NCBI GenBank assembly: GCA_052389435.1
Contig: JBQTIB010000002.1
Coordinates: 1-64,000 of the forward strand
DNA from: JBQTKD01 sp052389435
GTDB lineage: Bacteria > Actinomycetota > Actinomycetes > Sporichthyales > Sporichthyaceae
Direction of reading: 5' to 3'
Length of the DNA: 64,000 bases
The stretch's first letter is position 1. Each line of letters starts with the position of its first letter. Below the pieces are notes generated by a model. That model was not told the DNA's origin. It worked only from the letters and a program-made list of their open reading frames with translations, and made no database searches. Made by a program: the position numbers and the translations under genes. Positions 35,858 through 46,253 of the stretch are shown here, one piece after another.

Positions 35858-36457
35858 GTGGCTCGGGGCCGGCCCGTGCTGCTCGAAGGCGAGCACCTCG
35901 CGGTGGTGCTGCGCCGGGCCTGGTACACCCTGATCGCGCCGACCGTGGTGCTCCTGCTGTGTGCAGGGCTCGGGGGCTACGCGGCCGGCCGGATCCCGGC
36001 GGGCGACGCCGCAGGGGGCGGGCCGCAGGCCGCGTTGCGGTGGATCGTCGGGGGCACCGCGGTCGCCGTTGCGCTGCGGTGGTCGGTATGGCCGTTTCTG
36101 ATCTGGTACTCGAGGTCGCTGCGGATCACCACGGCACGGGTCGTCCTCTGCGACGGGGTGTTCGCGCGCCGCGGCACCGAGGTTCCGTTGGGGCGCATCA
36201 CCGAGGTCGGCAGTCGGCGTACCGGACTGCGGCGGGTGCTCGGCGGCGGTCGGTTGACCATTTCCTTTGCCGGGGGCTACGCCGCGGATCTCTTTCCGGT
36301 GCCCGGCGCGCCGGGGCGCGGCTCGGTGTGCCTCGACGACGTTCCGGCCGTGGCCGTCGTCCATCGCTACCTCGAAGAACTGGTCGCAGCCACGCCGCGG
36401 ATCGCCTTCCTGCCGCCCAGCCCGCCCGGGGAATCCGAGAGACCTTTTGCTTCCTGA
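35858..36457 (+). CDS. Membrane PH-domain protein
   Basis: 199 residues starting at the GTG at 35858, 8 bp after birA. Two membrane helices (TLIAPTVVLLLCAGLGGYAA, IVGGTAVAVALRWSVWPF) followed by a bPH_2 domain (SLRITTARVVLCDGVFARRGTEVPLGRITEVGSRRTGL). Mycobacterial Rv3278c holds the same place after birA and is a membrane PH protein. It is related to the PH protein at 28224-28844. Function unknown. Confidence 0.83.
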   Translation: MARGRPVLLEGEHLAVVLRRAWYTLIAPTVVLLLCAGLGGYAAGRIPAGDAAGGGPQAALRWIVGGTAVAVALRWSVWPFLIWYSRSLRITTARVVLCDGVFARRGTEVPLGRITEVGSRRTGLRRVLGGGRLTISFAGGYAADLFPVPGAPGRGSVCLDDVPAVAVVHRYLEELVAATPRIAFLPPSPPGESERPFAS

Positions 36458-36510
36458 CCTGCGGCGATGCCACTCGTGGGGGTGCGGGTGCCCACAGCTG
36501 TTTTCACACC

Positions 36511-36531
36511 GGTGGACAACCCTGTGGACAG
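36511..36531 (+). promoter_or_regulatory. Two DnaA-box-like sites
   Basis: GGTGGACAA (36511-36519) and TGTGGACAG (36523-36531) each differ by one base from TGTGGACAA, the complement of the actinobacterial DnaA box TTGTCCACA. They are in the gap before the response regulator, 12 bp apart. Confidence 0.3.
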
Positions 36532-36612
36532 TCGCGGAGGCCTCGAGCAGTCGGGTTTGCAGCGATCTCGGCCGCCCTCCCCGGCGCGCGCACAAAACGC
36601 CACGAAAAGGAA

Positions 36613-36655
36613 GGTAAAGCGAGTTCCCCGAGAACTGGCCCCTGATCGCTTTACC
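36613..36655. promoter_or_regulatory. 10-bp inverted repeat just upstream of the response regulator
   Basis: GGTAAAGCGA (36613-36622) and TCGCTTTACC (36646-36655) are perfect complements separated by 23 bp, ending 8 bp before the start ATG. Centre-to-centre spacing is about three helical turns. It could be an autoregulatory operator pair or a 5'UTR hairpin. Confidence 0.55.
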
Positions 36656-36663
36656 ATCGGGCC

Positions 36664-37335
<672 letters not shown>

Positions 37336-37368
37336 AGGCGATACCCGCAACGGGGGCTTTGGTAGTCC

Positions 37369-38625
37369 ATGGCTAGGCGACTGGTCCTTTCCACGCTGGC
37401 GGTCGTCGTGGTCGTCGTGCTGCTGCTCGGCGTACCCCTGGGTGTCGCCATGCGCAACGGCATCCTGAGCAGCGCGAACGACAGCCTGCGCTCCGAGGCG
37501 CAACGGGTGCTCAACACCATCCAGGTGCGCGCCGAGCTCGGCGACGCCATCGACAGCGAGGCGCTCAACCGGCTGGTTTCCCCCAACCGAAGCGCCACCG
37601 TCGTCCTCGACGACGACCGAGTGCTCACCCTCGGCGCCCCGCCGCCCCGCGGCGGGGATTCGCTGAGCCTGACGATCGGCGACGCCCGCAGCGGCGACCG
37701 CGTCACGGTGGCCGAGCCCCGCAACCGGGTCAACAGCCAGATTCGCAAGGCCTGGCTGCTGATCCTCATCGAGGCGCTGTTCGCGCTCGCGACCGCGGGC
37801 GCGCTCGCCGCCCTGCAGGCCCGCAGCCTGACGCGTCCGCTGATCGAGCTCGCCGAGACCGCCGAGCGGTTCGGCTCCTCCGACGCCGCCAAGCGTCGGC
37901 ACCGTCGCAGCTACGGCCTGCCGGAGGTGGACCGCGTGGCCGCCGGGCTCGAGCGAAGCGCCGAGCGTATCAACCGGATCCGGGGGGGCGAACGCGCGTT
38001 CGCCGCGAACGCCAGCCACCAACTCCGCACCCCCCTGACCGCCCTGTCCATGCGGTTGGAGGAGATCGCGATGTCCGACGACCTCGACGTCATGCGCGAC
38101 GAGGCCAACGTCGCGCTCGGCCAGGTCGAACGGCTCACCGAGGTCGTCGAGCAGTTGCTCACCAGCCACCGCACCCCGCCGGTCGTCGCCGGCGAGGTCG
38201 TCGAGATCGACAAGATCGTCGGTCAGCAGATCGACGAGTGGGGCGCGGCGCTGCGCAAGCTCGGCCGCAACATCCAGCTCGTCGGCGTCCCGGCGCTCAC
38301 GGCACGGGCGAACGCCGCCTCGGTGTCGCAGATCCTCGCGACGCTGGTGGAGAACGCCCTGCACCACGGCGGCGGCGTCGTCTCCATCCGCACGCGCACC
38401 GTCGGGGGGTCCGTCGTCATCGAGGTCACCGACGAAGGCAGCGGCGTCTCCGAGGAACTCGGCCACCGCATCTTCGAGCCCGGTGTGTCCGGCGGGCAGA
38501 GCACGGGCAAGGGCCTGGCCCTGGCTCGCGACCTCGCTCGGGCCGACGGCGCCCGACTCGAGCTCGTCCAGCAGCGGCCCGCGGTGTTCGCGCTCTTCCT
38601 CGCAGCACCCGAGTTCCCCACCTGA
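37369..38625 (+). CDS. Sensor histidine kinase (HAMP-containing)
   Basis: 418 residues. Membrane segments at residues 5-27 and about 129-150 enclose a small extracytoplasmic sensor of about 100 residues. A HAMP-like linker (LTRPLIELAETAERF) follows, then HisKA with ASHQLRTPL (His217) and an HATPase_c domain with LVENALHHGGG (N box), DEGSGVSEEL (G1) and GKGLALARDL (G2). Cognate to the response regulator immediately upstream. Confidence 0.94.
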   Translation: MARRLVLSTLAVVVVVVLLLGVPLGVAMRNGILSSANDSLRSEAQRVLNTIQVRAELGDAIDSEALNRLVSPNRSATVVLDDDRVLTLGAPPPRGGDSLSLTIGDARSGDRVTVAEPRNRVNSQIRKAWLLILIEALFALATAGALAALQARSLTRPLIELAETAERFGSSDAAKRRHRRSYGLPEVDRVAAGLERSAERINRIRGGERAFAANASHQLRTPLTALSMRLEEIAMSDDLDVMRDEANVALGQVERLTEVVEQLLTSHRTPPVVAGEVVEIDKIVGQQIDEWGAALRKLGRNIQLVGVPALTARANAASVSQILATLVENALHHGGGVVSIRTRTVGGSVVIEVTDEGSGVSEELGHRIFEPGVSGGQSTGKGLALARDLARADGARLELVQQRPAVFALFLAAPEFPT

Positions 38626-38686
38626 CCCGAGGTCGGCCATGGCGCTGCGCCGCTGGGCGCACGCGTCGGTGGACAATGGGGGCGTG

Positions 38687-38989
38687 ATGTTCGTACTGAT
38701 GGTGCTGCTCGTCGCCGTGGTCGTGTTCGGCGTTGCCGCCGTCGCCGCCGGAGCGGGCGGAACGCTCGCCGACGCCGCGCTGGACCGGGCGCCGTGGCGC
38801 GCGCCCGAGGAGCCCCTGGCGGCGGCCGATCTCGAAACTGTCCGCTTTCCCTCGGCGATCCGCGGCTACCGCATGGACCTCGTCGACGCGGTCCTCGATC
38901 GCGCGGCCGCCGCGCTCGCCGCACGCGACGCCGAAATTCTCGCCCTGCGGGCCGAGGTCCGTGCCGCGCGCGCGGGCGAGGGCTACTGA
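38687..38989 (+). CDS. DivIVA-domain-like small membrane protein
   Basis: 100 residues. An N-terminal membrane helix (MFVLMVLLVAVVVFGVAAVAAGAG) is followed by VRFPSAIRGYRMDLVDAVLDRAAAALAARDAEI, which matches the short DivIVA-type repeat (FxxxxRGYxxxxVDxfld). Such small proteins are common before tag genes in actinomycetes. Start ATG 38687 or the adjacent GTG 38684. It ends 3 bp before tag. Confidence 0.7.
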   Translation: MFVLMVLLVAVVVFGVAAVAAGAGGTLADAALDRAPWRAPEEPLAAADLETVRFPSAIRGYRMDLVDAVLDRAAAALAARDAEILALRAEVRAARAGEGY

Positions 38990-38992
38990 GCC

Positions 38993-39568
38993 GTGGCCGA
39001 CCTCGCGGCAGGTCCCGACGGACGCCTGCGCTGCGCATGGGGCATGTCCACGCAGGACTACGTCGCCTACCACGACACCGAATGGGGTCGTCCCGTCCAC
39101 GGAGACGACGCCCTGTTCGAACGCATGACCCTGGAGGCGTTTCAGTCGGGGCTGTCCTGGATCACGATCCTGCGCAAGCGCGAGGCCTTCCGCGCTGCGT
39201 TTGCGAACTTCTCGATCCCGGCCGTCGCCGCGTTCACCGAAGCCGACGCCACGCGTCTGATGGCGGACGAGGGGATCGTGCGCAACCGGGCCAAGATCGC
39301 CGCGGCGATGCGCAACGCCCGCGTGGCCGCAGAGCTGGCGCCGGGGGAGTTGGACGCTCTGCTGTGGTCCTTCGCCCCGGCCCCGCGTCCGCGTCCGCGC
39401 ACCCTGGCCGAGGTTCCGGCCCAGACCGCGGAATCCAAGGCGCTCGCCAAGGAACTGAAGCGACGCGGCTTCTCCTTCGTCGGACCGACGACCGCCTACG
39501 CGCTCATGCAGGCGACCGGGATGGCCGACGACCATCTCGCCGGCTGCGCCGTGAGTCCTACGCCGTGA
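38993..39568 (+). CDS. tag: DNA-3-methyladenine glycosylase I
   Basis: 191 residues. It excises 3-methyladenine from alkylated DNA. RCAWGMSTQDYVAYHDTEWGRPVHGDDALFERM is the characteristic opening, with EAFQSGLSWITILRKREAFR and GFSFVGPTTAYALMQATGMADDHLAGC near the end. The C-terminal codons and stop lie inside the 14-bp tandem repeat at 39551-39606. GTG start at 38993. Confidence 0.95.
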   Translation: MADLAAGPDGRLRCAWGMSTQDYVAYHDTEWGRPVHGDDALFERMTLEAFQSGLSWITILRKREAFRAAFANFSIPAVAAFTEADATRLMADEGIVRNRAKIAAAMRNARVAAELAPGELDALLWSFAPAPRPRPRTLAEVPAQTAESKALAKELKRRGFSFVGPTTAYALMQATGMADDHLAGCAVSPTP

Positions 39569-39606
39569 GTCCTGCGCAGTGAGTCCTGCGCCGTGAGTCC
39601 TACGCC
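39551..39606. repeat. Four tandem 14-bp repeats bridging two convergent stops
   Basis: Units at 39551, 39565, 39579 and 39593 read GTGAGTCCTACGCC, GTGAGTCCTGCGCA, GTGAGTCCTGCGCC and GTGAGTCCTACGCC. The array contains the stop of tag (39566-39568) and the stop of the facing secreted-protein gene (39600-39602), so repeat-number change would alter both C-termini. Confidence 0.9.
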
Positions 39607-41288
39607 GGGCTGACGAACGCCGTCTTCGGAAGGTGGTAGTTCGGGTCCCGCTCGGCCTGTTCGGTAACGCGGGCGTCCGAGATCCGGTCCGGCACCGACG
39701 GCTCGGGGGCGGGGTCAGTGGACTCCCCGGGCTCCGGTTGCGTGCCGGGTCCCGCCTCGATGCCGAACTCCGGGTCCGCGGGCTGCTCGATCGGCGCCTC
39801 CGCCGGGGTGGAGGAGTCCTGCGGGGTGGACGAATCCTGCGTGGACGAATCCTGCGTGGACGGAGGCTGCTCGGTCGGAGTCTGCGGGGAGGAGACCTGC
39901 GGCGCGGGCGCCGGTTCGACCGGACTCTGCGGCGCACTCTCCGGGGCCGGCACGGCTTCGCCCGTCGGCTGCGGCGACGCAGCGGCCCGAGCCGCCTCGG
40001 CCCGTTCGGCCATGCGGTCCGCGCTCACCCCACCGCCGCTCAGCAGTTCGCCGATCTCCTCCGGGCTGTCCACGAGCTCCTCGCCGGTCTCCACGGGAGC
40101 GGCGGGGGCGAAGAACGGGCGCAGCGACGCCGGGTCGGCGATCCGGATCAGGTCTTCGACGCGCCCCACGTGCAGGTGGGAGATCTTGTTGCGCGTGGTG
40201 CGCTTGGCGAACCGCGTGGCGCCGCTCTCGAAGGCGGTGAGCATGCGGCCTCGGTAGACGGTCATGTTCTGCGGCAGGCTCGGCGTCCACAGGCAGGCGA
40301 CGGCCCCGCCGGTCTTGGACGGCTTGTCCCGCCGCACGACGATCATCCGCCCGCGCTTGCCGCCGAGCGAGGAGGTGAAAACGAAGTGATCCTCCGTCAC
40401 CATCACGCCCTGCGTGCGGAGTGGGACCCGCCAGGGGCCGTCCTCCTGGCGAATGGTGCCGTCGGAGTCCACGGAGTAGCGGTACATCTTCGGCTTGGAC
40501 GAGCGGGCGTATCGACCGATCCAGACCGAGTCGCCCTCGACGAACATGTAGCTCGCCGCGTCGATGCGCTGCGGCTTGCCCGTGGCGACCATGTAGGGCT
40601 TGGTGCTCGTGGCGTGCGAGCGCGCCATCTTGGCGCGGAGCTTGGAGAGTTTGTACCTGCGAACCGCGGGCTTCTGTCCGGCGAATTCGGTGTCCTGGGC
40701 GATCAGCCACTTGCCGCTGACGCCGAGCGCTCCGAGATGGGAGGCCTTCACCCGCACGGTTCCGACGTGGCGACCGTTGCTGGGATTGATGCCGACGATG
40801 TAGGACTGCGAGCCGGCCCGGTACATGCCGAGCAGCAGCAGGGTGTTGCCCTTGCCGTCCCAGTCGCGCCAGACGGAAAGGCCCTGCGGGATGTATCCGC
40901 TGAGGTGGGGCATCTCGGGGCCGGGGCGGAAGACCTGGTCGTAGAGCCGGGACACCGACTTGCCGTTGTACCGGGCCTTTCGCTTCGACGGCACCTGCGA
41001 GGCGTCGCACCGCGGGCCCCGCTGGGCGTCGGGGAGCAGACGGGCGGCGGGCGTCGTCATCGCCGCGACCGCGGCGCTCTCGACCGCCGGTGCGAAGGCT
41101 TCGGCGGCAACGTCGGCGGGTCCGACAGGCAGCGGCAGGGGCTCGGCGGCTACCGCCCGGGGCATGTCGCGGCCGACGGGATCCAGCCCGAGGGCGTCGG
41201 GCAGGGACAGCGGGCCGATGGGGGCGAGCACCGTCAGGATCAGGCCGGACGTGACGGAGAGACCCACGGTGCGACGACGCGACGACAC
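39600..41288 (-). CDS. Secreted protein with beta-strand repeats and Pro/Gln/Ser tail, unknown
   Basis: 562 residues. GTG at 41288 with GGAGGGAG upstream, then an Arg-rich n-region and hydrophobic core (TVGLSVTSGLILTVLAPIGPL), so exported. Residues about 100-400 contain repeated short strands (DWDGKGNTLLLLGMYR, YIVGINPSNGRHVGTVRV, DSVWIGRYARSSKPKMYRY) compatible with a propeller-like fold (inference). A tail of roughly 150 residues is low complexity (Pro, Gln, Ser, Thr, Asp). It is a paralogue of the next gene upstream (41512-42543), which lacks the tail. Function unknown. Confidence 0.7.
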   Translation of the reverse strand: MSSRRRTVGLSVTSGLILTVLAPIGPLSLPDALGLDPVGRDMPRAVAAEPLPLPVGPADVAAEAFAPAVESAAVAAMTTPAARLLPDAQRGPRCDASQVPSKRKARYNGKSVSRLYDQVFRPGPEMPHLSGYIPQGLSVWRDWDGKGNTLLLLGMYRAGSQSYIVGINPSNGRHVGTVRVKASHLGALGVSGKWLIAQDTEFAGQKPAVRRYKLSKLRAKMARSHATSTKPYMVATGKPQRIDAASYMFVEGDSVWIGRYARSSKPKMYRYSVDSDGTIRQEDGPWRVPLRTQGVMVTEDHFVFTSSLGGKRGRMIVVRRDKPSKTGGAVACLWTPSLPQNMTVYRGRMLTAFESGATRFAKRTTRNKISHLHVGRVEDLIRIADPASLRPFFAPAAPVETGEELVDSPEEIGELLSGGGVSADRMAERAEAARAAASPQPTGEAVPAPESAPQSPVEPAPAPQVSSPQTPTEQPPSTQDSSTQDSSTPQDSSTPAEAPIEQPADPEFGIEAGPGTQPEPGESTDPAPEPSVPDRISDARVTEQAERDPNYHLPKTAFVSPA

Positions 41289-41511
41289 TCGGTGCTCCCT
41301 CCGGATTCGGCACTCCGCCAGGGCCTGCGAACTACTGCTCGACCCCTGAATCATCCAAAGCCGAAGGGGTCCGGAACGTCAGAACGCGGTGCCCAGTGCG
41401 TAATTCACGCGACGGGTCCCAGTCCAGCAGGATCTTGGATTAAGCCTAGAAAGGAAGGGCAAACCCTTGCTCACCGCCGCGCCAAAAAGATCACCGGCAC
41501 GGCGATCGGGA

Positions 41512-42543
41512 TCAGTCGCGGAGCAGCCTTTCCAACGACTGCATCGAGGCAACGTGAAGATCTCTCACGCGGTTGGCGGCTCTCGGGTACTTGTACGAGG
41601 CGCCTTCGAAGAGGTTGAAGGCGTCGTCCCCGACCAGCGCCATGCCCTCGCCCATGCTCGGGCTGGCGAAGCAGACCTCGTCCCGGTCCGTGGAGCGCGA
41701 CCGCTCCGTGACGACCAGTACCCCGGGCCGGCTGTGGTTGGTCGTGTTGAACACGAACGCCCGGTCGGTGACGAGGGCGCCCTGGGTTCGCGGCGGGATC
41801 GGGTAGGCCGCGCCCGTGGGCTCGAGGCGTCCGTCCTCCCCGACCCGGTATTCGTACATGCGGTCGACGTCGCGCTCGGAGTACCGGCCCGCCCAGACCT
41901 TCCCGTCGTGGGTGGTCATGAAATCGGCGCTGTGGATCTCCTGCAGGTCCTTGAGCCGGCCGATGAACGGCCGATCGCCGGTGCGGGCGGCTTCCTTCAG
42001 GCCCTCGCGCAGCGAGGAGAGCCGGTATCGCCGCACGTTCTCCCGCCCCCGGCTCGCCGCGTCCTGGGCGTAGAGGAACTCGCCCGCCACCGCGATGCCG
42101 CCGAGGTGGGCATTGCGCAGGCGGACACTGCCGATGTGCCTGCCCGTGCGGGCGTCGACGGCCGCGATGAGCGACTGCTCGTTCTCGGCGGGCGACCCGC
42201 GGTAGAGGCCGATGAGCAGCAGATCGCGATCGCCGTCCCAGTCCTGCCAGGTCGTCATGCCCTGCGGGATGTAGTCGGGGAGGTGGGGGATCGCGAAGGA
42301 GCGCTCGAACTCGCGGTCGTAGGTGCGCGAGGCGGCGGGGCCTTCGTAGAAGGAGGAGGCTCGCGAGTCGTTCGCGCCGCCCGCCTCGGTTGCGCCCACG
42401 CATGCGGGAGGGGTGGCGGCCTGCGCGGCGGGGGTGGGGTTCTGTGCAGTGGGGACGGCGGCCTGCGCGGTGGGGACGGCGAGCAGCGCGGCGAGTCCGA
42501 CGGCGCCGGCGAGGAGCGCGGCGCGGCGGTGGCGAGGGTGCAT
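41512..42543 (-). CDS. Secreted protein, paralogue of the neighbouring gene
   Basis: 343 residues. Signal peptide ALLAGAVGLAALLAVPTAQAA. The body aligns with residues of the 39600-41288 product: YIPQGMTTWQDWDGDRDLLLIGLYRG, HIGSVRLRNAHLGGIAVAGEFLYAQD, VWAGRYSERDVDRMYEYRV, RTQGALVTDRAFVFNTTNHSRPG. No low-complexity tail. The two genes are 223 bp apart in the same direction, a tandem duplication with domain gain in one copy. Function unknown; probable cell-surface or extracellular protein. Confidence 0.75.
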   Translation of the reverse strand: MHPRHRRAALLAGAVGLAALLAVPTAQAAVPTAQNPTPAAQAATPPACVGATEAGGANDSRASSFYEGPAASRTYDREFERSFAIPHLPDYIPQGMTTWQDWDGDRDLLLIGLYRGSPAENEQSLIAAVDARTGRHIGSVRLRNAHLGGIAVAGEFLYAQDAASRGRENVRRYRLSSLREGLKEAARTGDRPFIGRLKDLQEIHSADFMTTHDGKVWAGRYSERDVDRMYEYRVGEDGRLEPTGAAYPIPPRTQGALVTDRAFVFNTTNHSRPGVLVVTERSRSTDRDEVCFASPSMGEGMALVGDDAFNLFEGASYKYPRAANRVRDLHVASMQSLERLLRD

Positions 42544-42680
42544 GGAACGTCCCGTTCTTCGACAGTTCGCTCCACGCTAGGCACAGTTCTTCCGTTCGCC
42601 CCCATGGGTTGCCGCAAGTCCGGTCAAGTCCTGGATCAAAGCGAACTAATCGGGCAGGGGACCGGGTTCGACGACCCGGG

Positions 42681-43472
42681 TCAGCGCCCCGTGAAGTGCG
42701 GTTTGCGCTTGTCCAGGAAGGCCGACAGGGCCTCGGTGTGGTCCGCGGTGCCGCCCGCCGCGACAATTTCGGCGTGCTCGGCTGCGAGCGTCGCGCCGAG
42801 GTCGTTGTCGTCGGCGAAGCGCAGAAGCCGTCGCACCGCCGCGTAGGCCGCCGTGGGGCCGGCGGCCAGGCGCGCGGCCGTCTCGCCGGCGGCGGTTTCG
42901 AGGTCGGCGTCGGCCACGACCGTGTTGACCAGACCCAACTCCAGCGCCTGCTCGGCGTTCAGGGAGGGGGAGAGCATGAGCAGTTCGGCGGCCTTGGCCC
43001 GTCCGACCAGCCGTGGCAGGTACCAGGACAGGCCGGTGTCCGGGGTGAGGCCGATCGCGGTGAACGCGGTCGTGAACGTCGCGCTCGCGGCCGCGATCCG
43101 CAGGTCCGCGGCCAGCGCCAAGGACAGTCCGGCGCCGGCCGCGGCACCGTTGACGGCGGCGACGACGGGCTTGTCCATCGTGGCGAGCGTGTAGGAGATC
43201 GGCGAGTAGTGCTCGGCCACCGTTTCGAAGAGCTCGGCGGGGCTCGCGCCCGTGCCGCGCATTGTCTGAAACTCCTTCAGGTCCTGCCCGACGCAGAACC
43301 CGCGGCCACTGCCGGTGAGCAGGACCGCGCGGACCCGGTCGTCGGCCGCGGCCTCCCGAACGGCCGCGAGCAGCGCCTGCTTGGCGGGCAGGTCGAGGGA
43401 GTTGAAGGCGTCGGCGCGGTTGAGGCGAATGGTGCGCAGGCCGTCGGCGTCGTCGATCAGAACGGGTTCCAT
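42681..43472 (-). CDS. Enoyl-CoA hydratase/isomerase family protein
   Basis: 263 residues of the crotonase fold. LLTGSGRGFCVGQDLKEF and NGAAAGAGLSLALAADLRIAAASATF are the two oxyanion-hole segments. GFCVGQDL resembles PaaG/PaaB-type phenylacetate enzymes (2,3-dehydroadipyl-CoA hydratase or the epoxide isomerase), but no other paa genes are nearby. Acts on a CoA thioester in fatty-acid or aromatic breakdown. Divergent from DUF3117. Confidence 0.9.
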   Translation of the reverse strand: MEPVLIDDADGLRTIRLNRADAFNSLDLPAKQALLAAVREAAADDRVRAVLLTGSGRGFCVGQDLKEFQTMRGTGASPAELFETVAEHYSPISYTLATMDKPVVAAVNGAAAGAGLSLALAADLRIAAASATFTTAFTAIGLTPDTGLSWYLPRLVGRAKAAELLMLSPSLNAEQALELGLVNTVVADADLETAAGETAARLAAGPTAAYAAVRRLLRFADDNDLGATLAAEHAEIVAAGGTADHTEALSAFLDKRKPHFTGR

Positions 43473-43584
43473 GGCCGCAGGCTAGTCCCGGCCATTACGT
43501 CCGCAGAGCGTGCCGGGTTTCTGTCTGCGCAGGTCCACCCCCGATAATGGAGGCCAGCACGTGCCCCGGGAGAGGAGCCACTAC

Positions 43585-43748
43585 ATGGCGGCCATGAAGC
43601 CGCGGACCGGTGACGGACCGCTCGAGGTCACCAAGGAGGGCCGCGGCATCGTCATGCGTGTTCCGCTCGAAGGTGGTGGCCGGTTGGTCGTCGAGCTGAA
43701 CGCAGACGAAGCCAGTGCGCTCGGCGAAGCGCTCAAGGGCGTCGTCGG

Positions 43749-43752
<4 letters not shown>
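43585..43752 (+). CDS. DUF3117 domain-containing protein
   Basis: 55 residues. MAAMKPRTGDGPLEVTKEG is the near-invariant start of this actinobacterial small protein, followed by RGIVMRVPLEGGGRLVVEL. Length and sequence match the family; function unknown. The stop overlaps the pepA start by 4 bp (ATGA). Confidence 0.95.
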
Positions 43753-45329
<1,577 letters not shown>

Positions 45330-45346
45330 GTCGATCGCTGTGGGGG

Positions 45347-45412
45347 CTGTCATCCCCCACAGTCACGGCGCCACGATTTTTTCGTGGCGCGGATGACTGT
45401 GGGAGCTGACAG
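45347..45412. terminator. Large bidirectional hairpin terminator
   Basis: Outer arms 45347-45365 and 45394-45412 are 19-nt inverted repeats with two mismatches. Inside, GCGCCACGA (45368-45376) pairs with TCGTGGCGC (45382-45390) around a TTTTT loop. An overlapping alternative hairpin (TGTGGGGG with CCCCCACA) also forms. It lies between convergent pepA and O-methyltransferase genes. Confidence 0.85.
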
Positions 45413-45454
45413 CCGCCACGGTCATGCCCTCCAAAAGGGGGGTGGAAGGGCTGG

Positions 45455-46090
45455 CTAGCGGACGGGGCGGCGGGTGCCGGCGAGGATGCCGGCGCCTACG
45501 GGCAGCAGGACCGCCGCGAACTCCTCGGACTCGCGCAGGGCGCGGCCGAGGTCGCGCAGGGCGCGGCCGCGGGGGTCGCGGGCCTCCGGGTCGACGCTCT
45601 TGAGTCCCTCGGAGAACGCGACGACGCCGCCGACGCGGAGCAGGCGGTGGGCCTCGCGGAAGTGTTCGGCGTAGTCCGACGGGTCCCCGCCGCACCACAT
45701 CAGGTCGTAGCCGCCGTCGGTCAGGCGCGGCAGCACGTCGGAGGCGTGCCCGGCGATCAGGCGGGTGCGGTTGACCGCCAGACCCGCGGCCGTGAACGTC
45801 TCCTTGGCGGCGCGTTGGTGCTCGGGCTCGGCGTCGACGGAGGTGAGCACTCCGTCCGGGCGCATCCCGCGCATCAGCCACACACCGGACAGGCCCGTGT
45901 TGCTGCCGATCTCGATCACCGAGTGTGCGTCCAGCAGAGCGGCCAGGAAGCGGAGCGCCGCACCGGCCGAGGGGCTGGGAACGGGCACTCCGAGGTCGGA
46001 GGCGGCCGCCCGGGCACCGCGCAGAACCGCGTCCTCGGGCAGGTAGGCCTCGTCGACCGCCCCGGTCTTCTCGACTCCGGGCACCGTCAT
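45455..46090 (-). CDS. O-methyltransferase (Rv1220c-like)
   Basis: 211 residues. Class I SAM-dependent O-methyltransferase of the COMT/caffeoyl-CoA type: VIEIGSNTGLSGVWLMRGM (SAM motif I), GVLTSVDAEPEHQ, YDLMWCGGDPSDYAEHFREAHRLLRVGGVVAF. Mycobacterial Rv1220c is also divergent from sigE, which supports the match. The ATG at 46090 with GGGAGG upstream is preferred over GTG 46108. Acceptor unknown. Confidence 0.87.
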   Translation of the reverse strand: MTVPGVEKTGAVDEAYLPEDAVLRGARAAASDLGVPVPSPSAGAALRFLAALLDAHSVIEIGSNTGLSGVWLMRGMRPDGVLTSVDAEPEHQRAAKETFTAAGLAVNRTRLIAGHASDVLPRLTDGGYDLMWCGGDPSDYAEHFREAHRLLRVGGVVAFSEGLKSVDPEARDPRGRALRDLGRALRESEEFAAVLLPVGAGILAGTRRPVR

Positions 46091-46165
46091 TGTGGTCGCC
46101 TCCCGCACACCGAAATTCTCCCTGGCAGCCTAGTGGCGGAGCCGGCACCCACCCTGCCACCGCGC

Positions 46166-46192
46166 GGGAACGAATCCCCGACACGTACCGTT
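46166..46192 (+). promoter_or_regulatory. ECF-type sigma factor promoter for sigE
   Basis: GGGAAC (46166-46171), a 17-bp spacer and CGTT (46189-46192) fit the extracytoplasmic-function sigma consensus (GGAAC, 16-18 bp, CGTT). It lies 62 bp before the first sigE start, which suggests autoregulation by SigE or a related ECF factor. Confidence 0.75.
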
Positions 46193-46195
46193 CTT

Positions 46196-46227
46196 CGAGT
46201 ACACAAGAAACAGTTGCCGAGTACACA
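46196..46227 (+). repeat. Direct repeat CGAGTACACA in the sigE leader
   Basis: Identical 10-mers at 46196-46205 and 46218-46227 have a 22-bp period, two helical turns, around the expected transcription start and 5'UTR of sigE. Candidate binding site for an activator or repressor. Confidence 0.5.
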
Positions 46228-46253
46228 GATTCGGCACAGGGAGTGGGGAAAGG

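Noticed and set aside
41467..43547. Long frames opposite the secreted paralogue and the enoyl-CoA hydratase
   Set aside because: Antisense composition; the minus-strand genes have signal peptide and family motifs.
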